A DNA stretch of 64,000 nucleotides from the NCBI GenBank assembly GCA_902774055.1, contig CACYGX010000008.1, positions 53,561-117,560 on the forward strand, read 5' to 3'. This DNA comes from an uncultured Bacteroidales bacterium. Lineage in GTDB: Bacteria > Bacteroidota > Bacteroidia > Bacteroidales > Muribaculaceae. This document shows, piece after piece, positions 54,321 to 63,573 of the stretch. The notes under the pieces were generated by a model, which was given only the letters and a program-made list of their open reading frames with translations, did not search any database and had not been told where the DNA came from. Every line of letters begins with the position of its first letter. Within the stretch, counting starts at the first letter, position 1. Position numbers and translations under genes: made by a program.

Positions 54321-55985
54321 TTAACAATCTATCGCCTTGACTTGGAATTCAAAATCATCCTTATTGAGAGCCCGAGCCTTGAGCTTGGAGCGGTAAGTGT
54401 AGATGGTGGTGAGGCTTGCCCGCAAGATGTTGGCGATGCTCTGGTTGTCGGTGATACCGATGCGGATGAGCGCCAGCACACGCGACTCGGTCGTCAGGCG
54501 CTTGCCCTGCTTGACCTCGATTTTGCCGTCCTCCTGCAGCAATTTGTTCACCTCATCGACAAAGGTCGGGTAAATGTTCAGGAACGCATTGTCAAAGTTC
54601 TCATAGAACAACTGGGCATTCTCGCTACCGAAGTGGGTGCTTTTCAGTTCCCTGGCCAGCTCCTCGGTCTTGTGGTCGCGGTGCAAGCGGTAGAGTGCTT
54701 TGCGCTGTTCCTCGCCACGGTCGATAAAACGGCTCGACAGTGTCAAGAATCGGGCGATGTACTCCTCCTTCAGCTTCTCGCGTTCACGCAGCAGGGCATT
54801 GCTCTCGTGCAGTTGCTCGACGGTATCGCCCAGCTGGCCATTGACCTGGCGGAGCTGCTCGTTGATAGCTCGTTTCTGCTCATTCAGGCGACGATAACGC
54901 TTCAACAACTGATAAATCGCAAATACACCCACCACGAGCATGGCGGCGATGACCGAGATGACGCCCAACAGCCACATCATGTTGCGGTGGTTGCGTTCCT
55001 GCTTGGTCTGATAGGCACTCAGGATCTTGGGGACGATGCGAGACGATTGTATGTTGCGCAATCGCGTGCCATAGAAGTTGGCGTCATCTACGGCCACACG
55101 CATGTAGCGGTAGGCGCGGTCGATGTCGCCCTCGTCAAACAGGCGGTCGGCTATCGTCCTCAGCGACGTGTTCTCGCGGATGCACCCCTCCAAATCGCTC
55201 TCGGCGCTCTTGATGAGGTATTGCATCTGCTTATCCTTGTCGCCCAACTGGGAATAGTGGAACGACATCGTGCTGGTGATGATGGAATACAGTCGCTCGC
55301 CGCTCTTGTAATTTGAGGACAACCGGTCGAGCATGGAAATCGCTTGCTGGGTTTGACCGTTGTCGGCTATATTTTCGGCCAGAGTGAGCAGATAGTTGAT
55401 GTCGTCATGAGGCAAGTCAATGCCCATGAAGTGACGACGCAACCCTATGAGCTGCTGCACCGCTTCGTCGGCATATCGTGTGCCCTGCATGTACTCGGCC
55501 TGATAAATGAGCAGGTCGGTATTCGTGCGGTAATACACAATCAGCTGGGCTGGCGCCAGATGGGTCGTGTCAATCTGGCTGAGTGTCTCGCGGGCCTTAT
55601 CCATCAGGCAAGCGGTGGACAAGATGTGAGCCAAATTCAAGCGGCTCTCGTTCAGCAAGGTGGCATTGCCCATCGACTCGGCAAGGCGCAAGCACTGGCT
55701 CACATAGGCGTAGGCCGAGTCATACTGGTAAGCTGAATATTCCTCATACAGTCGCTTCATGGCGACATATCGCCCCATCGTCGTGGTCTCGCGACTCAAC
55801 CCGTCCTTGAGTTGTGCCAAGTGGGCCTCCTTAGCGGCGACAATCTGCGGCTGGGCGGCAATCAAGCTATCCAGGCGGCGAAAATCGCCTTGAGACAATC
55901 CACACCAGGCGTTGATGGCTACCATCGCCACCACGCCCAGTGTCAAGAGCCTCTTGAACAGACTATTTGGTCCAGCTGTCACCAT
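54321..55985 (-). CDS. susR: SusR-like membrane-spanning transcriptional regulator
   Basis: The 554-residue protein has an N-terminal hydrophobic segment, a TPR-like helical sensor part (about 35-320), one membrane segment (about 333-355), a coiled coil (about 360-410) and a C-terminal helix-turn-helix (about 500-540, RVLALIRIGITDNQSIANILRASLTTIYTYRSKLKAR). This is the SusR architecture, where maltose-type signals activate sus genes. It follows the GH13 amylase gene by 18 bases and precedes susC in the same direction, which differs from the classic B. thetaiotaomicron order. The symbol is based on architecture and location. Confidence 0.88.
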   Translation of the reverse strand: MVTAGPNSLFKRLLTLGVVAMVAINAWCGLSQGDFRRLDSLIAAQPQIVAAKEAHLAQLKDGLSRETTTMGRYVAMKRLYEEYSAYQYDSAYAYVSQCLRLAESMGNATLLNESRLNLAHILSTACLMDKARETLSQIDTTHLAPAQLIVYYRTNTDLLIYQAEYMQGTRYADEAVQQLIGLRRHFMGIDLPHDDINYLLTLAENIADNGQTQQAISMLDRLSSNYKSGERLYSIITSTMSFHYSQLGDKDKQMQYLIKSAESDLEGCIRENTSLRTIADRLFDEGDIDRAYRYMRVAVDDANFYGTRLRNIQSSRIVPKILSAYQTKQERNHRNMMWLLGVISVIAAMLVVGVFAIYQLLKRYRRLNEQKRAINEQLRQVNGQLGDTVEQLHESNALLREREKLKEEYIARFLTLSSRFIDRGEEQRKALYRLHRDHKTEELARELKSTHFGSENAQLFYENFDNAFLNIYPTFVDEVNKLLQEDGKIEVKQGKRLTTESRVLALIRIGITDNQSIANILRASLTTIYTYRSKLKARALNKDDFEFQVKAIDC

Positions 55986-56003
55986 GCAGGATAAAACAAT
56001 GCC

Positions 56004-57890
56004 TTATGAAAGCAGGATATCGATCAAAGCCGACACGTCACCAATGGTAATTTCGCCATCATGATTGACATCGGCCCTTGGCAAGAGTGAGCTGTCAATC
56101 TCGCTGCTAAGCAGGATATCAATCAAGGCCGACACGTCGCCGATAGTGACTTCGCCGTCATTGTTCACATCACCCTCCAGCACATCGCTGGACGGTTTAC
56201 CTTTATAATATACTTTATATCCTCCAGCAGGAACCGAGAAGCTCTGGGTGGAGTTGAAGTTCACGGGAATGGCAGTCAAGCCAGCGCTGATGTTATCCAC
56301 GTCGATGGCCAGTTTCCACTCTCCAGCCTCAAGACCCGATACCACCGTGTTGACAGCACCGGAACCCAGATTGAGCACCACCAACGCCGTCTGATTCTTG
56401 TGATGACGCGTGTAGGCCACCAGATTGGAGTTGCCCGTGGACAAGAAATTCACCTCGCTGGCGCGGTCGCCGTTGTCGATGAGCGCGTCACAGCTGTGCT
56501 TGAGTGCCGCCAGTGCCTTGACGGTGTTGAACATCTTGTTGTCAACATTGTTCCAGTTGATGGGCGTGCGGTTGAAGTAGTCGAGCTTGCGCGACATCAG
56601 GTAACCCGTTTCCTGGCCGTTATAGAGCATGGGCATACCGTAAAGGGTAAATGTCAGCACGGTGAAGGCATAGGCATTGTTGCCGTACTGTGAATTCATC
56701 GAGCTGTTGTAGTTCTGGTCATGATTGGTCAGGTAAACCATGCGGCTGATATCGATGAATCGCAAGTCACCCACAAGATTGCGGCACTGGTTGAGCACAC
56801 CGCTGGGATTGTTCTTGTTGTTGACAAGCGCCGACTGGAAACCCCAAGCATAGTCATAGTCCCAACCGCAAACGAGCAGGCGCGACACGCTGTTAGCCAT
56901 ATCGCCCTCGCCCAGCATGGTGATGGTCTTGCCGGGCTTATAGCTCTTCAATGCTGTGATGGCACGGGTCCAGAACGAAGTGGGAATCGTGTTGCTGCTG
57001 ATGTAATCGCAACGGAAACCGTCGATATCCACCTGGTCAATCCAGTACTCCATGGCCTCGATCATCGCCAATTGGGTTGCCTCTTTACTATAGTCAAGCT
57101 GATAAACGTCGCCGTAGCCGTTGGGGCTGGTGAGCGTCGAGTTATAGTAATCGCGGTGTTGCGTAATCCACACATTGTCCTTAGCAGTGTGATTGGCCAC
57201 CCAGTCGAGCCACACTTCCATACCGCGCTGGTGAGCAGCGGCAACAAAGTTCCTAAGGTCGGCAATGGTGCCAAAGTCACTGTTTACAGCATGGTAGTCG
57301 CGGGGAGCATAGGGGCTGCCCAGCGAGCCGATACGGCCTTGAACGCCACGGGGATGGATGGGCATGAGCCAAACGACATCAACGCCCAAATCCTTCAAGT
57401 AGTCAAGACGCGCTTGAGCTGCAGTAAGCGTTCCTGCACTGGTAAAGTTGTAAAGGTCAAGTTCATAAATCACGTGGTGATTGGGGACAAAAGTGCTTGG
57501 AGCAGCTCCGATAATCTTGGTCAACTGGCCCATGACATAGTAGCCATGGTTTGTGAACGTGCCATCAACACGGCCACCCTGGTTGTTCCAAGTGAAAATC
57601 AAGCCCGTGGGCGTTGCGAGGCTTCCCGTGTAGGTCCACTTGTAGATTTTATTGCCACTCTGGGTGTCGCCCATGTAGGTCATGCCGGGGCCAGGCCAAT
57701 CGGTCCCCACGTAGGTACGGCCATCGGTATTGCCTTCCCACGCCCAAATGTTGGGTGCGCCATTGACTGAACCGTCGGCTTCAAAGAACACACATACCTC
57801 GCTGTCGCTCGAGAGGGTCGGCTCATAAATTGCCGCAATCGAGGTCAGCGCTACCATCATCAGGATGGATAAAGAAAGGATTCGTTTCAT
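56004..57890 (-). CDS. GH13 alpha-amylase with N-terminal starch-binding module and C-terminal dockerin
   Basis: The 628-residue protein (ATG at 57890) has a signal peptide, an N-terminal CBM26-like module (about 25-115, with IWAWEG and DWPGPGM), a GH13 barrel and two dockerin loops (about 570-628). The catalytic nucleophile Asp is in GFRCDY (about 292), the acid/base Glu in MLGEGD (about 325), and the third Asp in LTNHDQN (about 385). It should cut starch at the cell surface or outside. The dockerin loops are DVNNDGEVTIGDVS and DVNHDGEITIGDVS. No lipobox is present, so it is not a classic SusG lipoprotein. The dockerin may replace the lipid anchor. Confidence 0.93.
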   Translation of the reverse strand: MKRILSLSILMMVALTSIAAIYEPTLSSDSEVCVFFEADGSVNGAPNIWAWEGNTDGRTYVGTDWPGPGMTYMGDTQSGNKIYKWTYTGSLATPTGLIFTWNNQGGRVDGTFTNHGYYVMGQLTKIIGAAPSTFVPNHHVIYELDLYNFTSAGTLTAAQARLDYLKDLGVDVVWLMPIHPRGVQGRIGSLGSPYAPRDYHAVNSDFGTIADLRNFVAAAHQRGMEVWLDWVANHTAKDNVWITQHRDYYNSTLTSPNGYGDVYQLDYSKEATQLAMIEAMEYWIDQVDIDGFRCDYISSNTIPTSFWTRAITALKSYKPGKTITMLGEGDMANSVSRLLVCGWDYDYAWGFQSALVNNKNNPSGVLNQCRNLVGDLRFIDISRMVYLTNHDQNYNSSMNSQYGNNAYAFTVLTFTLYGMPMLYNGQETGYLMSRKLDYFNRTPINWNNVDNKMFNTVKALAALKHSCDALIDNGDRASEVNFLSTGNSNLVAYTRHHKNQTALVVLNLGSGAVNTVVSGLEAGEWKLAIDVDNISAGLTAIPVNFNSTQSFSVPAGGYKVYYKGKPSSDVLEGDVNNDGEVTIGDVSALIDILLSSEIDSSLLPRADVNHDGEITIGDVSALIDILLS

Positions 57891-57925
57891 TGCTAGATAA
57901 TTGGTTTTATTTGTTGGATTTTTCA

Positions 57926-57933
57926 CAAAGATA
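57926..57933 (-). promoter_or_regulatory. Promoter -7 element of the amylase-susR unit
   Basis: CAAAGATA reads TATCTTTG on the minus strand, 35 bases upstream of the amylase start. A CAAA (minus TTTG) lies at 57951-57954. Confidence 0.6.
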
Positions 57934-57968
57934 CATATAAAAAAAGCAAACAAAATACCTCAAACAAA

Positions 57969-58098
57969 AAATCTAACCTTTTGAAATAAACAATTCATTG
58001 AAAACCATAAATTTAACCCTCTTCAACCATCACAAAAATCTAACCATATTTCATGTCAAAAATGTCCAAATCAACTCACGATAGCAACAAATTTAACA
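57969..58098. repeat. Four spaced copies of AAAT(C/T)TAAC upstream of the amylase
   Basis: AAATCTAACC occurs at 57969 and 58036, AAATTTAACC at 58009 and AAATTTAACA at 58089, all on the plus strand. They lie 35-165 bases upstream of the amylase -7 element in otherwise gene-free AT-rich DNA. They could be regulator sites. The remainder of 58099-58274 shows nothing I can support. Confidence 0.5.
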
Positions 58099-58274
58099 CT
58101 AGATTGCCACCTAGAGGATTTTAGAAAAATGGACAATAAGCCACACATTACCACTACAAGGCAACAGCATCAAGATTCCAAGACGAACAATCAAAAATGC
58201 AGTGTACCTGACGCACAAGGGCGGACATTTTGACATCAAATCGGGCAAATGAACTCGAAGAAATGCTCTAATAA

Positions 58275-58306
58275 TTTGGCGTTTTTTTCAACTTTTATTA
58301 CTTTTG
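58275..58306 (+). promoter_or_regulatory. Promoter of the acyl-CoA ligase gene
   Basis: TTTG (58275-58278) and TACTTTTG (58299-58306) are 20 bases apart, an ideal -33/-7 pair. Translation from the ATG at 58364 leaves a leader of about 50 bases. Confidence 0.75.
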
Positions 58307-58363
58307 CAAGTTGTAACCCTTTTAAGCCTTTTGAGGGCCCGAACAATAAATTCACTAGGCGAT

Positions 58364-60205
58364 ATGAACAGATTTGTAAAATTGATTCCTGAGCAGTGTG
58401 CCAAATATGGTGAACGCGAGGCACTGCGATTCCGTGACTATGAGACCCAAGTGTGGTCATCAATCACATGGAACGGCTTCGGCGAACGAATAGAACGTGC
58501 GGCAGGCGCTTTGCTCGTCAATGGAGTGGAGCCTCAAGGCCGCATCTGCATTTTCACGCAGAACTGTCCTGAGATTCTGATTACCCACTTTGGCGCCTTC
58601 TTTAACCGCGCAATTCCCGTCCCCATCTATGCCACAAGCAGCAAGGACGAGGTGGCTTATATTGTCAATGACTCGGGAGCAACCATTCTGTTTGCCGGCG
58701 ACCAGCGACAATATGACATCGCGCGACAAGTTATCGACGACTGCCCCACACTTAAATTCATCGTCACCCTCCACCCCCAAGTGAAACGCCAACCCGACGA
58801 CAAGTCCACCTTGACGTGGGCGGAATTCCTCTCGACAGGCGACAAACTGAGCAAAGAGGTGCTCACCGAACTGGAGTCGCGCAAACAAGCCGGAACCCCT
58901 GAAGACACGATGTACCTGATCTACACGTCGGGCACGACAGGCGTGCCTAAAGGCGTGATGCTCACCCACAGCAACATGAGCGCGGCAATGGATGCCCATA
59001 TTGAGCGCTTTGGCTTTATCGACGACAAGACCGACGTGTCGCTGAGTTTCCTGCCTTTCAGCCACGTATTCGAACTGGGATGGACGATGGTTTGCCTCAT
59101 CAGCGGCATCCGCGTGGCCATCAACTATGACACGCGCGAAATCCAGCGTGCCGTCAAGGAGGTGCAGCCCAACTACATGTGCAGCGTGCCGCGATTCTGG
59201 GAAAAGGTTTATACCGCCATCAACGACAACCTGTCCGCCGCCAAGCCCGTGGTGCGCATGATGGTCAAACAGGCCATCCGCGTGGGCAAGGTCAGGAACC
59301 TGAAATATGCCCGCTTGGGCAAGAAGGCGCCAGCCCTCATCGAGAAGCAGTACCAGTACTTCGAGAAGAAGGTATTTAACAAGTTGCGCGGCGCCATTGG
59401 CGTGACCGACAGCAAGATGTTCCCCACCGCCGGCGCGATGCTCAGCGACAACATCACCGAGTTCCTGCACGCCGTGGGCATCAACATCTGCATTGGCTAC
59501 GGACTGAGCGAGACCAACGCCTCGGTGAGCTTCTTTACCGAGCCAGGCTGGACCATCGGTACCGTGGGCATGCCCATTTCAAGCATACAGGTGAAAATCG
59601 GCGAACAAAACGAGATACTCGTCAAGGGTCCCACCGTGATGAAGGGATACTACAACAAACCCGAGGAAACCGCCAAGGCCATCGATGCCGACGGATGGTT
59701 CCACACGGGTGACTGCGGCGAGATTGCCCCGACGGGCGAAATCATCCTCACCGAGCGCCTCAAGGACCTGTACAAGACCAGCAATGGCAAGTATATCGCT
59801 CCTCAGGTCCTCGAGACCATGCTGGGGCAAGACAAATTCATCGAGCAAGTAGCCGTCATCGGTGACGGACGCAAATATGTATCGGCACTCATCGTGCCCG
59901 ACTTTGAGGAACTGAAGGCCTACGCCGACAAGAAGCATATCGAGCACAGTTCCATCGAAGACCTGGTGAACAATGCCGAAATACGCAAGATGATTGAGGC
60001 TCGCATCAACGACTACCAGAAAGACCTGGCAAGCTATGAGCAGATCAAGCGCTTTGTGCTCCTGCCCAAGGCCTTCACGATGGAGAGCGGCGAGTTGACA
60101 AACACGCTGAAGGTTCGCCGCGCGGTCATCAACAAGCGCTATCGCCCGTTGATTGACGCCATGTATGCCGCCGACTACCGCAAAAAGAAAGACAAACAAG
60201 AATAA
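58364..60205 (+). CDS. Long-chain fatty acid--CoA ligase
   Basis: The 613-residue AMP-forming enzyme has the P-loop-like motif YTSGTTGVPKGVMLTHSN, GYGLSETNASVSFF, the DGWFHTGDCG motif and the late LKDLYKTSNGKYIAPQ region with the catalytic lysine. It activates fatty acids for lipid synthesis or breakdown. I chose the ATG at 58364 because the promoter lies at 58299-58306; the longer frame from 58304 would start inside the promoter. Its stop TAA is directly followed by the ATG of prfB, so the genes are co-transcribed. Confidence 0.93.
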   Translation: MNRFVKLIPEQCAKYGEREALRFRDYETQVWSSITWNGFGERIERAAGALLVNGVEPQGRICIFTQNCPEILITHFGAFFNRAIPVPIYATSSKDEVAYIVNDSGATILFAGDQRQYDIARQVIDDCPTLKFIVTLHPQVKRQPDDKSTLTWAEFLSTGDKLSKEVLTELESRKQAGTPEDTMYLIYTSGTTGVPKGVMLTHSNMSAAMDAHIERFGFIDDKTDVSLSFLPFSHVFELGWTMVCLISGIRVAINYDTREIQRAVKEVQPNYMCSVPRFWEKVYTAINDNLSAAKPVVRMMVKQAIRVGKVRNLKYARLGKKAPALIEKQYQYFEKKVFNKLRGAIGVTDSKMFPTAGAMLSDNITEFLHAVGINICIGYGLSETNASVSFFTEPGWTIGTVGMPISSIQVKIGEQNEILVKGPTVMKGYYNKPEETAKAIDADGWFHTGDCGEIAPTGEIILTERLKDLYKTSNGKYIAPQVLETMLGQDKFIEQVAVIGDGRKYVSALIVPDFEELKAYADKKHIEHSSIEDLVNNAEIRKMIEARINDYQKDLASYEQIKRFVLLPKAFTMESGELTNTLKVRRAVINKRYRPLIDAMYAADYRKKKDKQE

Positions 60206-61315
60206 ATGATCACACAAGAACAACTCAAGGAACTGCAACAACGCAAGGACGACCTGAAACGCTATCTGGACATCGATGGCAAGAAAATCGAGGTCGAGGA
60301 AGAAGAATTGCGCACCCACGTGCCCGACTTCTGGCAGGACCAGAAGGCCGCCGAGGCACAGATGAAGAAAATCAAGTCGCTACGCAACTGGATCAACGGT
60401 TGTGAGGAAGTGGAACTCGCCGTTGACGAGGTCGCCACGGGATTTGACTTTGTCAAGGAGGGACTGGTCGAGGAAAGTGAGCTCGACGCCCTCTACAGCA
60501 AGGCGCTCGCCATGCTGGAGAAACTCGAGTTGCGCAACATGCTGCGCCACGACGAGGACAAGATGGATGCCATATTAAAGATCAACTCGGGCGCCGGTGG
60601 CACCGAGAGCCAGGACTGGGCGTCGATGCTCATGCGCATGTACTTGCGCTGGTGTGAGCGCCACGGTTACAAGACTGCCATTGAGCACCTCATCGACGGT
60701 GACGAGGCCGGCATCAAGAGCGTCACCATCAGCATCGAGGGCGACTTTGCCTACGGCTACCTCAAGAGCGAGAACGGCGTGCACCGTCTGGTGCGCGTTT
60801 CGCCCTATAACGCCCAGGGTAAACGCATGACCTCGTTTGCCTCGGTATTCGTCACCCCGCTGGTCGATGACACCATCGAGATCACGCTCGACCCAGCAAG
60901 GATCTCTTGGGATACCTTCCGCAGCGGCGGTGCTGGTGGCCAGAACGTGAACAAGGTGGAATCGGGTGTGCGCGTGCGCTATCAGTACAAGGACCCCTAT
61001 ACTGGCGAGGAAGAGGAAATCCTGGTCGAGAACACCGAGACGCGCGATCAGCCCAAGAACCGCGAGAACGCCTTGAGGAACCTTCGTTCTATCCTCTACA
61101 ACAAGGAGTTGCAGCACCGACAGGAAGAGCAACGCAAGGTCGAGGACAGCAAGAAGAAGATCGAATGGGGCAGTCAGATACGCAGTTACGTCTTTGATGA
61201 CCGCCGCGTGAAGGACCACCGCACCAACCACCAGACCAGTGACGTGGGCGGCGTGATGGATGGCGACTTGGACGACTTCATCAAGGCCTACCTGATGGAG
61301 TTTGCCGACAGCTAA
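60206..61315 (+). CDS. prfB: Peptide chain release factor 2
   Basis: The 369-residue class I release factor has the GGQ motif in RSGGAGGQNVNKVESGVRV (about 238-256). The codon-recognition segment reads SPY instead of SPF, in RVSPYNAQGKRMTSFASV; this matches what I recall for Bacteroidetes RF2. RF2 reads UGA and UAA. The programmed frameshift site (CTTTGA) found in many prfB genes is absent; the N-terminal LKRYLDIDGKK region is uninterrupted. The start abuts the previous stop (TAAATG). Confidence 0.95.
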   Translation: MITQEQLKELQQRKDDLKRYLDIDGKKIEVEEEELRTHVPDFWQDQKAAEAQMKKIKSLRNWINGCEEVELAVDEVATGFDFVKEGLVEESELDALYSKALAMLEKLELRNMLRHDEDKMDAILKINSGAGGTESQDWASMLMRMYLRWCERHGYKTAIEHLIDGDEAGIKSVTISIEGDFAYGYLKSENGVHRLVRVSPYNAQGKRMTSFASVFVTPLVDDTIEITLDPARISWDTFRSGGAGGQNVNKVESGVRVRYQYKDPYTGEEEEILVENTETRDQPKNRENALRNLRSILYNKELQHRQEEQRKVEDSKKKIEWGSQIRSYVFDDRRVKDHRTNHQTSDVGGVMDGDLDDFIKAYLMEFADS

Positions 61316-61323
61316 TGCCACTG

Positions 61324-61354
61324 TTTTTTAAACTACGAATTACGCGAATTATAC
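61324..61354 (+). repeat. Dispersed intergenic repeat, copy 2
   Basis: It contains AACTACGAATTACGCGAATT, identical to the copy at 4444-4475 in opposite orientation, and is preceded by a T-run. Only two copies are in the window. The remaining intergenic DNA to 61437 holds an imperfect palindrome around CAAATTTG (61421-61428). Confidence 0.7.
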
Positions 61355-61437
61355 TATTTGGCATCCGCGATATTTGATTTCATGCTGAGGCGCTAAGTTT
61401 AAATTAAACAAGATTATTATCAAATTTGAATAATTCC

Positions 61438-61453
61438 CCGTGCGACAGCACGG
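61438..61453 (+). promoter_or_regulatory. Hairpin in the argB leader
   Basis: CCGTGC-GACA-GCACGG forms a perfect 6-bp stem with a GNRA-class (GACA) loop, ending 19 bases before the argB start at 61473. It could influence translation. No U-run follows, so it is not a terminator. Confidence 0.4.
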
Positions 61454-61472
61454 TCAAAGCTACCTGAGAGCA

Positions 61473-62243
61473 ATGAACGAGAAATTCACCATAGTCAAAG
61501 TTAGCGGCAAGATTGTCGAGAAAGCCGACGAGTTGCGGACCTTTGTCAAGGCGTTTGCCGCCATCAAGGGCAAGAAGATGCTCATCTTCAGTGGCAACAT
61601 GATGGCACAGGAGATTGGCAACAAAATGGGCATCAAGACCAAACTCATCGACGACCGTCCTGTCGTGGATGCAGGTACCCTCAAGTTGCTCACAATGGTC
61701 TATGGCGGGCTCGTGAGCCGCCTGTTTGTCTCGCTGCTGCAGGGCAACAAGGTGAACGCACTGGGTGTCACTGGTGCCGACATGAACCTGATTACCAGCG
61801 TCAAACTCACCGATGGCAAATTGGGCGACACAGGACAGGTGCGTCACGTCAACACCGAGGGCATCGCGCGCTTGATCGACAACGGCATCGTGCCTGTGCT
61901 GGCACCCATCACCCATGACGGTCGCGGCAACCTGTTGTTCAACGAGACGGACGCCATGGCTGCCGAGATTGCCCGCGCCCTGGCGTTGCGGTTCAACATC
62001 ACGCTCATCTACTGCTTTGAGAAGAAGGGCGTGTTGCTCAACACCGATGACCCCGACAGCGTCATCGCCAACCTGCGCCGCACACAGTACAAGGCGCTGC
62101 GCGACATGGACATCATCAAGGACTGGTTTGTCAATAAACTGGACAACGCCTTCACCGCCATCGACCATGGCGTGAAAGAGGTCGTCATCACCAGTCCAGC
62201 AGGCTTGGGCAAGGACGACAAGGGCACCCACATCAAGGGCTGA
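61473..62243 (+). CDS. argB: Divergent acetylglutamate kinase (ArgB-like)
   Basis: The 256-residue amino-acid kinase matches ArgB through TLKLLTMVYGGLVSRLFVSLLQ, NALGVTGADMN, GIVPVLAPITHDGRGNLLFNETDAMA and LIYCFEKKGVL. ArgB phosphorylates N-acetylglutamate (or N-succinylglutamate in some Bacteroidetes) in arginine synthesis. Two glycine-rich motifs are altered: the usual HGGG turn reads FSGN, and the late GGMIPKL region reads DWFVNKL. Activity may therefore be changed or lost. The start at 61473 follows a small hairpin. No other arg genes are in the window. Confidence 0.8.
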   Translation: MNEKFTIVKVSGKIVEKADELRTFVKAFAAIKGKKMLIFSGNMMAQEIGNKMGIKTKLIDDRPVVDAGTLKLLTMVYGGLVSRLFVSLLQGNKVNALGVTGADMNLITSVKLTDGKLGDTGQVRHVNTEGIARLIDNGIVPVLAPITHDGRGNLLFNETDAMAAEIARALALRFNITLIYCFEKKGVLLNTDDPDSVIANLRRTQYKALRDMDIIKDWFVNKLDNAFTAIDHGVKEVVITSPAGLGKDDKGTHIKG

Positions 62244-62250
62244 CCCCAGT

Positions 62251-62266
62251 TGGCACACGATTTGCA
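62251..62266 (+). promoter_or_regulatory. Sigma-54 (RpoN)-type promoter of asd
   Basis: TGGCACACGATTTGCA matches TGGCACGN4TTGCW with one mismatch (A for G at position 7) and the correct ten bases between GG and GC. Transcription would start near 62277, about 50 bases before the asd ATG at 62327. Confidence 0.65.
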
Positions 62267-62326
62267 CAACCGTCCCTGGTAAAAATATCTTTATACTGTA
62301 AACTCTAAACAACAAACTAAAGTAGA

Positions 62327-63337
62327 ATGAAGGTTGCGATTGTTGGCGCCAGCGGCGCAGTAGGACAGGAATTTATGCGTGTCCTCGATGAACAGAATTT
62401 CCCTGTTACTGAACTCGTATTGTTCGGCTCGGAACGCAGTGCCGGACGCATTTTCACCTTCCGCGGCAAGGACCACGTGGTGAAACTGCTGCAACACAAC
62501 GATGACTTCAAGGACATCGATATCGCCTTTGTGGCCATGGGAGCAGGGCCCGCCCGTGAGTTCGCCCCCACCATCACCAAGCACGGCTGCATCATGATTG
62601 ATAACAGCAGCGCCTTCCGCATGGACGACGACGTGCCCCTCGTGGTGCCCGAGGTCAACGGCGAGGACGCCCTGAACACCCCGCGCAACATCATTGCCAA
62701 CCCCAACTGCTCGACCATCATCATGGTTGTGGCCCTCAAGCCCCTCGATGACCTGTCACACATCAAGAACGTGCAGGTAGCCACCTATCAGGCCGCCAGC
62801 GGTGCAGGCATGGAGGCGATGTATGAACTCGCACTGCAGACCAGCGAAATAGCCGTGGGCAAGGAGGAATTGACCGTGCGCCACTTCCAGCACGAGTTGG
62901 CCTATAACGTCATTCCCCACATCGACATCTTCCAGGACAACGACTACACCCGCGAGGAGATGAAGATGGTCAAGGAGACCTGCAAAATCATGCACAGCGA
63001 CATCCGCGTGAGCGCCACCTGCGTGCGCGTGCCCGTCATGCGCGCCCATAGCGAGGCCGTGTGGATCGAGTGCGAGAAACCCATCTCCCCCGAGGAGGCC
63101 CGTGCCGCCCTGCAGCTCGCTCCCGGCATCGTCGTCGTGGACGACCCGCGCAGCAACCGCTATCCCATGCCCATCGACTGCTCGGGCAAGGATCCCGTCT
63201 ATGTGGGCCGCATCCGCGTCGATACCAGCAGCGACAACGGCCTGACCTTCTGGCTCTGCGGTGACCAGATCAAGAAGGGCGCCGCCCTCAACGCCGTCCA
63301 AATCGGCCAATACCTCATCGCCCACCGCAAGAAATAA
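62327..63337 (+). CDS. asd: Aspartate-semialdehyde dehydrogenase
   Basis: The 336-residue protein has the NADP-binding [10 protein letters not shown] near the N-terminus, the active-site cysteine in ANPNCSTI (about 125-132) and the AASGAGMEA segment. It makes aspartate semialdehyde for lysine, threonine, methionine and diaminopimelate synthesis. The length is normal. It stands behind a sigma-54-type promoter, which would tie it to nitrogen or another RpoN signal. It ends before a clear terminator. Confidence 0.96.
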   Translation: MKVAIVGASGAVGQEFMRVLDEQNFPVTELVLFGSERSAGRIFTFRGKDHVVKLLQHNDDFKDIDIAFVAMGAGPAREFAPTITKHGCIMIDNSSAFRMDDDVPLVVPEVNGEDALNTPRNIIANPNCSTIIMVVALKPLDDLSHIKNVQVATYQAASGAGMEAMYELALQTSEIAVGKEELTVRHFQHELAYNVIPHIDIFQDNDYTREEMKMVKETCKIMHSDIRVSATCVRVPVMRAHSEAVWIECEKPISPEEARAALQLAPGIVVVDDPRSNRYPMPIDCSGKDPVYVGRIRVDTSSDNGLTFWLCGDQIKKGAALNAVQIGQYLIAHRKK

Positions 63338-63372
63338 CCCCCAACCCATCACCGAGGCCCCGGCCTCGTCCC

Positions 63373-63408
63373 ACTGGGCATCACATCACCGTTGATGCCC
63401 AGTTTTGT
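63373..63408 (+). terminator. Terminator of asd
   Basis: CTGGGCATCA pairs with TGATGCCCAG, followed by TTTTGTTTT. A second palindrome, CGAGGCC/GGCCTCG, lies just before it at 63353-63368. Between here and 63573 there is a short hairpin (63457-63471) and no gene that I can support. Confidence 0.85.
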
Positions 63409-63573
63409 TTTACCCCAAAGTCAACACCTGCGGTAACCTGCTAAAATCCATTTTTACAAGCCAAAGGCTTGCAATACCTCGACTGTGAAGAGGTGATATG
63501 GCCTGGAATGGATGTCACTGGAGGGACGGGATCGCCGCTGTTGCGGATTTACTGGAGGGGTGGAGCGGAAGTG

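Noticed and set aside
60206-60310. Programmed frameshift in prfB.
   Set aside because: No CTTTGA site is present and the frame is continuous through the region where the shift normally lies.
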